Below, piece after piece: positions 34,464-37,150 of a stretch of DNA of 37,150 bases. Each line of letters begins with the position of its first letter. The stretch's first letter is position 1. Location: NCBI GenBank assembly GCA_000802045.1, contig JUEF01000063.1, positions 1 through 37,150 of the forward strand. Reading direction: 5' to 3'. The position numbers and the translations under genes are program-made. Origin of the DNA: Peptococcaceae bacterium BICA1-8 (lineage in GTDB: Bacteria > Bacillota > Peptococcia > Peptococcales > BICA1-8). The notes beneath the pieces were generated by a model that did no database searches, was not told the DNA's origin, and saw only the letters and a list, made by a program, of their open reading frames with translations.

Positions 34464-34491
34464 TTGCCAAAATTCAAAACTATTGTAGAAT
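34464..34491 (+). promoter_or_regulatory. Predicted promoter of the GntR gene
   Basis: TTGCCA (34464-34469), 16-base spacer, TAGAAT (34486-34491). The gene starts 31 bases further on. Confidence 0.45.
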
Positions 34492-34521
34492 ATAACTATC
34501 CTGCAAAAAGAAGGTGTCATT

Positions 34522-35196
34522 GTGAATATTGGTAAAATTAACCGAAAAGCTTCTACTTTAAGAGAGCAGGCCTATGATATTATCAAAAATGCTATCATGT
34601 CGGGGCCCTTCAAGCCTGGTCAAGCCCTAATTGAAGAGCAGCTAGCCAAAGACCTGGGTTTAAGTAGAACCCCTCTCCGGGAGGCCCTTGTTCTCTTAGA
34701 GCATGATCAATACATTGAAATGGTGCCTTACAAAGGGACTTTTGTCACCTCTTTAACTGTTAAGGAAGTACGGGAAATTTTCCATATCAGGGAATTATTA
34801 GAACCAGAGGCTGTGTGTTTAGCCCTAAAACATATTAGTAAGGACGAAATTGACCAACTGCAGGATTTTTTTATAAAATCCAAGGAAAAAGTTAGCCAGG
34901 GAGATCTAGAGACCTTTTTAGCCAGTAATAAACTAATTCACGACAAATTGCTAGAATACAGTGAAAACGAAACATTAAGAAAACTAATAATAAGCTATAT
35001 CGAAAAAATTCAACGGTATCAAACAATGATTAAAGCTTGGGATGACTCTTCTTATATTTTAGATGAATTTGAAGAACACAGGGTTTTAATTGAACAGCTT
35101 TATATCGGGGATGTCAAAAAAATAAAACAGTTAATGCTAACCCACTTACGCAACTGCTGTGCTAGGCTTATTAAACAATTAGAAAAAAATACCTAA
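34522..35196 (+). CDS. GntR-family regulator with FCD domain
   Basis: 224 residues from GTG 34522, with AGAAGGTG about 6 bases upstream. N-terminal winged helix at about 10-75 (REQAYDIIKNAIMSGPFKPG, then LAKDLGLSRTPLREALVLLE, the FadR-type recognition signature). The C-terminal FCD helical domain (about 80-215: VREIFHIRELLEPEAV, LIHDKLLEYSENETLRKLI, DEFEEHRVLIEQL) holds the His residues that usually bind a metal and an organic acid. The ligand is unknown. A terminator separates it from the next gene, so it does not clearly belong with the desulfurase-like enzyme. Confidence 0.92.
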   Translation: MNIGKINRKASTLREQAYDIIKNAIMSGPFKPGQALIEEQLAKDLGLSRTPLREALVLLEHDQYIEMVPYKGTFVTSLTVKEVREIFHIRELLEPEAVCLALKHISKDEIDQLQDFFIKSKEKVSQGDLETFLASNKLIHDKLLEYSENETLRKLIISYIEKIQRYQTMIKAWDDSSYILDEFEEHRVLIEQLYIGDVKKIKQLMLTHLRNCCARLIKQLEKNT

Positions 35197-35233
35197 GCCG
35201 GAACCCCCCTCAAGGGTTCTGGCTATTTTTTTT
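35196..35233 (+). terminator. Intrinsic terminator of the GntR gene
   Basis: AGCCGGAACCC (35196-35206) pairs with GGGTTCTGGCT (35214-35224) with one mismatch, then A and eight Ts. The stem begins at the last base of the stop codon. Confidence 0.85.
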
Positions 35234-35313
35234 GGTAATTTCCTTTCACCTTTTTTTCATTAGTTGAATAATAAGTAAATACAACAAAAATTTACTGGTG
35301 GTGAAAGTGATTT

Positions 35314-36714
35314 ATGAATTTAACAATTTTTCGGCCCAATTTTCGAAATTTGGTGGTAGGTGTTGATACAAAGGTGCCTCTAGAGGATGGTCGGCAGGTA
35401 ACATCTATCAACTTCGATAATGCTGCATCTACCCCCCCTTTTATTTCAGTCCTAGAGGAGATTAATAATTTTTCTCCTTGGTATTCTTCTATTCACCGAG
35501 GGACTGGCTATAAATCCCAACTTTCTTCAGATTTTTATGATTATTCTCGTTCCATCATAGCGGAATTTGTCGGGGCAGATAACAATGAAAAAAGCGTAAT
35601 ATATGTAAAAAATGCCACTGAAGGTATTAATAAGCTATCTTGTCGCCTTCTAGACGATTACCGGGATGGAATTGTTTTATCTACTTTTATGGAGCATCAC
35701 TCTAATGACCTGCCTTGGCGTACTAAATATAAAATTGATTATGTTCAAGTAGATAATAAAGGAAGACTCTCCTTGGATAACTTAGAGCATAAACTTGTAA
35801 AGTATAGGGGAAAAGTTAAACTTGTTACAGTAACCGGAGCATCTAATGTTACTGGTTATACTAACCCTATTGCTAAAATTGCAGCTCTTGCCCATGAGTA
35901 CGGGGCAAAAATTTTAGTGGATGGAGCTCAGCTTGTACCCCATGCACCGTTAGAGATAAAAGAAATTCTAGCCCCAGAGCACTTGGATTTCCTTGTTTTT
36001 TCTGCTCATAAAATGTACGCACCTTTTGGGACAGGAGTACTCATCGGTCCTAAGGATACTTTTGCTAAAGGGGTGCCCGATTATACGGGTGGGGGTACTA
36101 TCAAAATGGTTACTCATGATAATATCAGTTGGGCTGATGGACCTGAAAGAGATGAAGCAGGAACTCCCAACGTTATTGGTGTTTTAGCACTTGTGCAGGC
36201 AATTAAAACTCTAAAGAATATTGGGATGGGTAACATAGAAAGGTACGAGCAAAACTTAACTGAATATGCTTTGCGTAAGCTAAAGAAAATTAAAGACCTA
36301 GAAATTTACGGCAACTGCCAAGATTCAAAAGATCGTGTCGGAATAATTACTTTTAATATAAAAGGGATAGACCATAGAACCTTGGCAAATATTTTATCGC
36401 TAGAAGCAGGTATCGCTGTTCGTAATGGTTGTTTCTGTGCGCAGCCCTATGTCCAAAAGCTGCTTAAGGTAAGCCCTAAAGATATAGAAAAGCACATGAC
36501 TAATCCTCTATTACCCCACCCGGGAATGGTCAGAATTAGCTTTGGTCTCTATAATACCTATTCTGAAGTTGATAAATTAGCTCAAATATTAGCTGATGTG
36601 ACAGATAATAAAAAAAGCTTCCTAAAAAAATACCAGGGTTCCTCAGATCAATTATTTAACCACGGGCCCCTTCAGGGCACACGGATAAACACGGCAGACC
36701 GTGTCATAAAATAA
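35314..36714 (+). CDS. Class V aminotransferase, cysteine desulfurase-like (SufS/CsdB type)
   Basis: 466 residues. PLP fold type I: NFDNAASTPP at about 33-42, cofactor Asp204 (LVDGAQLVPH), Schiff-base Lys233 (SAHKMYAPFGTG), and cysteines C373 and C375 in RNGCFCAQPY near the place of the SufS catalytic Cys. The family takes sulfur from cysteine (or selenium from selenocysteine) as a persulfide; close homologues of this subgroup are often unassigned. No sufU/iscU scaffold gene is beside it, so a role in Fe-S assembly is not shown. The enzyme body ends near 430; the last about 20 residues (NHGPLQGTRINTADRVIK) are not family-like and are encoded by palindromic, GC-richer DNA. Confidence 0.88.
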   Translation: MNLTIFRPNFRNLVVGVDTKVPLEDGRQVTSINFDNAASTPPFISVLEEINNFSPWYSSIHRGTGYKSQLSSDFYDYSRSIIAEFVGADNNEKSVIYVKNATEGINKLSCRLLDDYRDGIVLSTFMEHHSNDLPWRTKYKIDYVQVDNKGRLSLDNLEHKLVKYRGKVKLVTVTGASNVTGYTNPIAKIAALAHEYGAKILVDGAQLVPHAPLEIKEILAPEHLDFLVFSAHKMYAPFGTGVLIGPKDTFAKGVPDYTGGGTIKMVTHDNISWADGPERDEAGTPNVIGVLALVQAIKTLKNIGMGNIERYEQNLTEYALRKLKKIKDLEIYGNCQDSKDRVGIITFNIKGIDHRTLANILSLEAGIAVRNGCFCAQPYVQKLLKVSPKDIEKHMTNPLLPHPGMVRISFGLYNTYSEVDKLAQILADVTDNKKSFLKKYQGSSDQLFNHGPLQGTRINTADRVIK

Positions 36715-36777
36715 TTTTCAAGACATCATTTTTCTGTTTTGTTGTATTTGTTATTGAGATTGACATAATGTGTTGGA

Positions 36778-37150
36778 TTAGTTGCAACTTGCTGCCTCTA
36801 ATCTTTGCATTATTTCTTTCATTCCAAGTATGTTTATTACTCTTTTTAAGTTGTAAGCTAAAAAGGTCAAAGAGACCTCTGCCCTAACGGAAGCAAAGCC
36901 TCTGGTTAAAAAATAACCAGCATTCATGGCTCTTTTTATTGTCCCGAATGGGTGTTCAACTATCATTTGTCTTTTGAGGTATTTCTCTTTATTCCTTGCT
37001 GTTCGAGCATTTATTGCGTCTAGTGCATCTTGTTCTTTTAGTCGTCTGATTTGTCGTCCTTTTTCAGCTTTAGTGCATTTATCTTTGGCTTCACATTTAT
37101 CACAAGCAATATAATTCTGATAATATGGGCACGGTGATTTTGTACCATCT
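36778..37150 (-). CDS. IS1182-type transposase, C-terminal part (cut by window edge)
   Basis: A minus-strand frame enters from the right edge and stops with TAA at 36780-36778; 123 residues are visible. A cysteine-rich segment (SPCPYYQNYIACDKCEAKDKC) is followed by RQMIVEHPFGTIKRAMNAG, YFLTRGFASVRAEVSLTFLAYNLKR and an INILG tail. The EHPFGTIKR segment carries the likely catalytic Glu of the DDE domain. This is the C-terminal signature of IS1182-group transposases, of a different subgroup from the one at 1-239. The N-terminus and the far end of the element are outside the window. Confidence 0.85.
   Translation of the reverse strand, partial: DGTKSPCPYYQNYIACDKCEAKDKCTKAEKGRQIRRLKEQDALDAINARTARNKEKYLKRQMIVEHPFGTIKRAMNAGYFLTRGFASVRAEVSLTFLAYNLKRVINILGMKEIMQRLEAASCN

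Noticed and set aside
1..37150. tRNA, rRNA, phage or defence genes
   Set aside because: None recognised on either strand; no integrase, restriction or toxin-antitoxin pair is visible.

Overview
The window reads as chromosomal DNA of an anaerobic, probably endospore-forming Firmicute of the Clostridia (Peptococcaceae-like rather than Bacillus-like). The grounds are low GC, strong GGAGG ribosome binding sites, compact intrinsic terminators, a clostridial-type activator of 2-hydroxyacyl-CoA dehydratases, an [FeFe]-hydrogenase-like protein, a rubredoxin-like protein and a PAS/SpoIIE phosphatase. No species can be named from sequence alone. Both edges are cut inside transposase genes of the IS1182 type (C-terminal parts at 1-239 on + and 36778-37150 on -), so this is about 36.5 kb of host genes between two insertion elements that differ from each other.

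Layout. 494-7101 is a minus-strand block: a TetR regulator with a readable promoter and operator, followed by a 1408-residue fused dehydratase-activator protein, then separately a BenE-like transporter and a cupin. 7379-8382 is a GGDEF gene broken by a small internal deletion. 8446-14030 holds a small membrane protein and a divergent TetR / MacB-type efflux set (ATPase, FtsX-like permease, membrane fusion protein). 14155-20971 on the minus strand holds a cold shock protein, a 59-residue protein too short for ordinary ORF cut-offs, a probable operon of RND adaptor, RND pump, zinc-ribbon protein and ABC ATPase, a 45-residue rubredoxin-like protein and a secreted protein. 21197-22609 is a sporulation-type sensor kinase. 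22812-25875 holds pabA, pabB and pabC (folate branch, p-aminobenzoate). 26028-32464 holds a KefB-type antiporter, a metallo-hydrolase, the hydrogenase-like protein, an AIM24-family protein and an HD hydrolase. 32543-36714 holds a PAS/SpoIIE phosphatase, a GntR/FCD regulator and a cysteine-desulfurase-like enzyme.

The genes are mostly of known families. The most unusual signal is between them: degenerate hexanucleotide tracts at 23781-23894, 28130-28189 and, inverted, 28041-28087. They keep perfect 6-base register, vary only at set positions, and always sit just past a stop codon with the same orientation relative to that gene. Two other short tandem repeats (heptamers at 22601-22621 and 29184-29239) and a 26-bp-arm inverted repeat (22623-22691) show that the intergenic space of this genome is being colonised by short repeats. 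No complete, clearly new multi-gene system was found; the repeats, a hairpin set upstream of the BenE-like gene, a PAS/SpoIIE gene without a normal start codon and the hydrogenase-like protein are the leads worth following.
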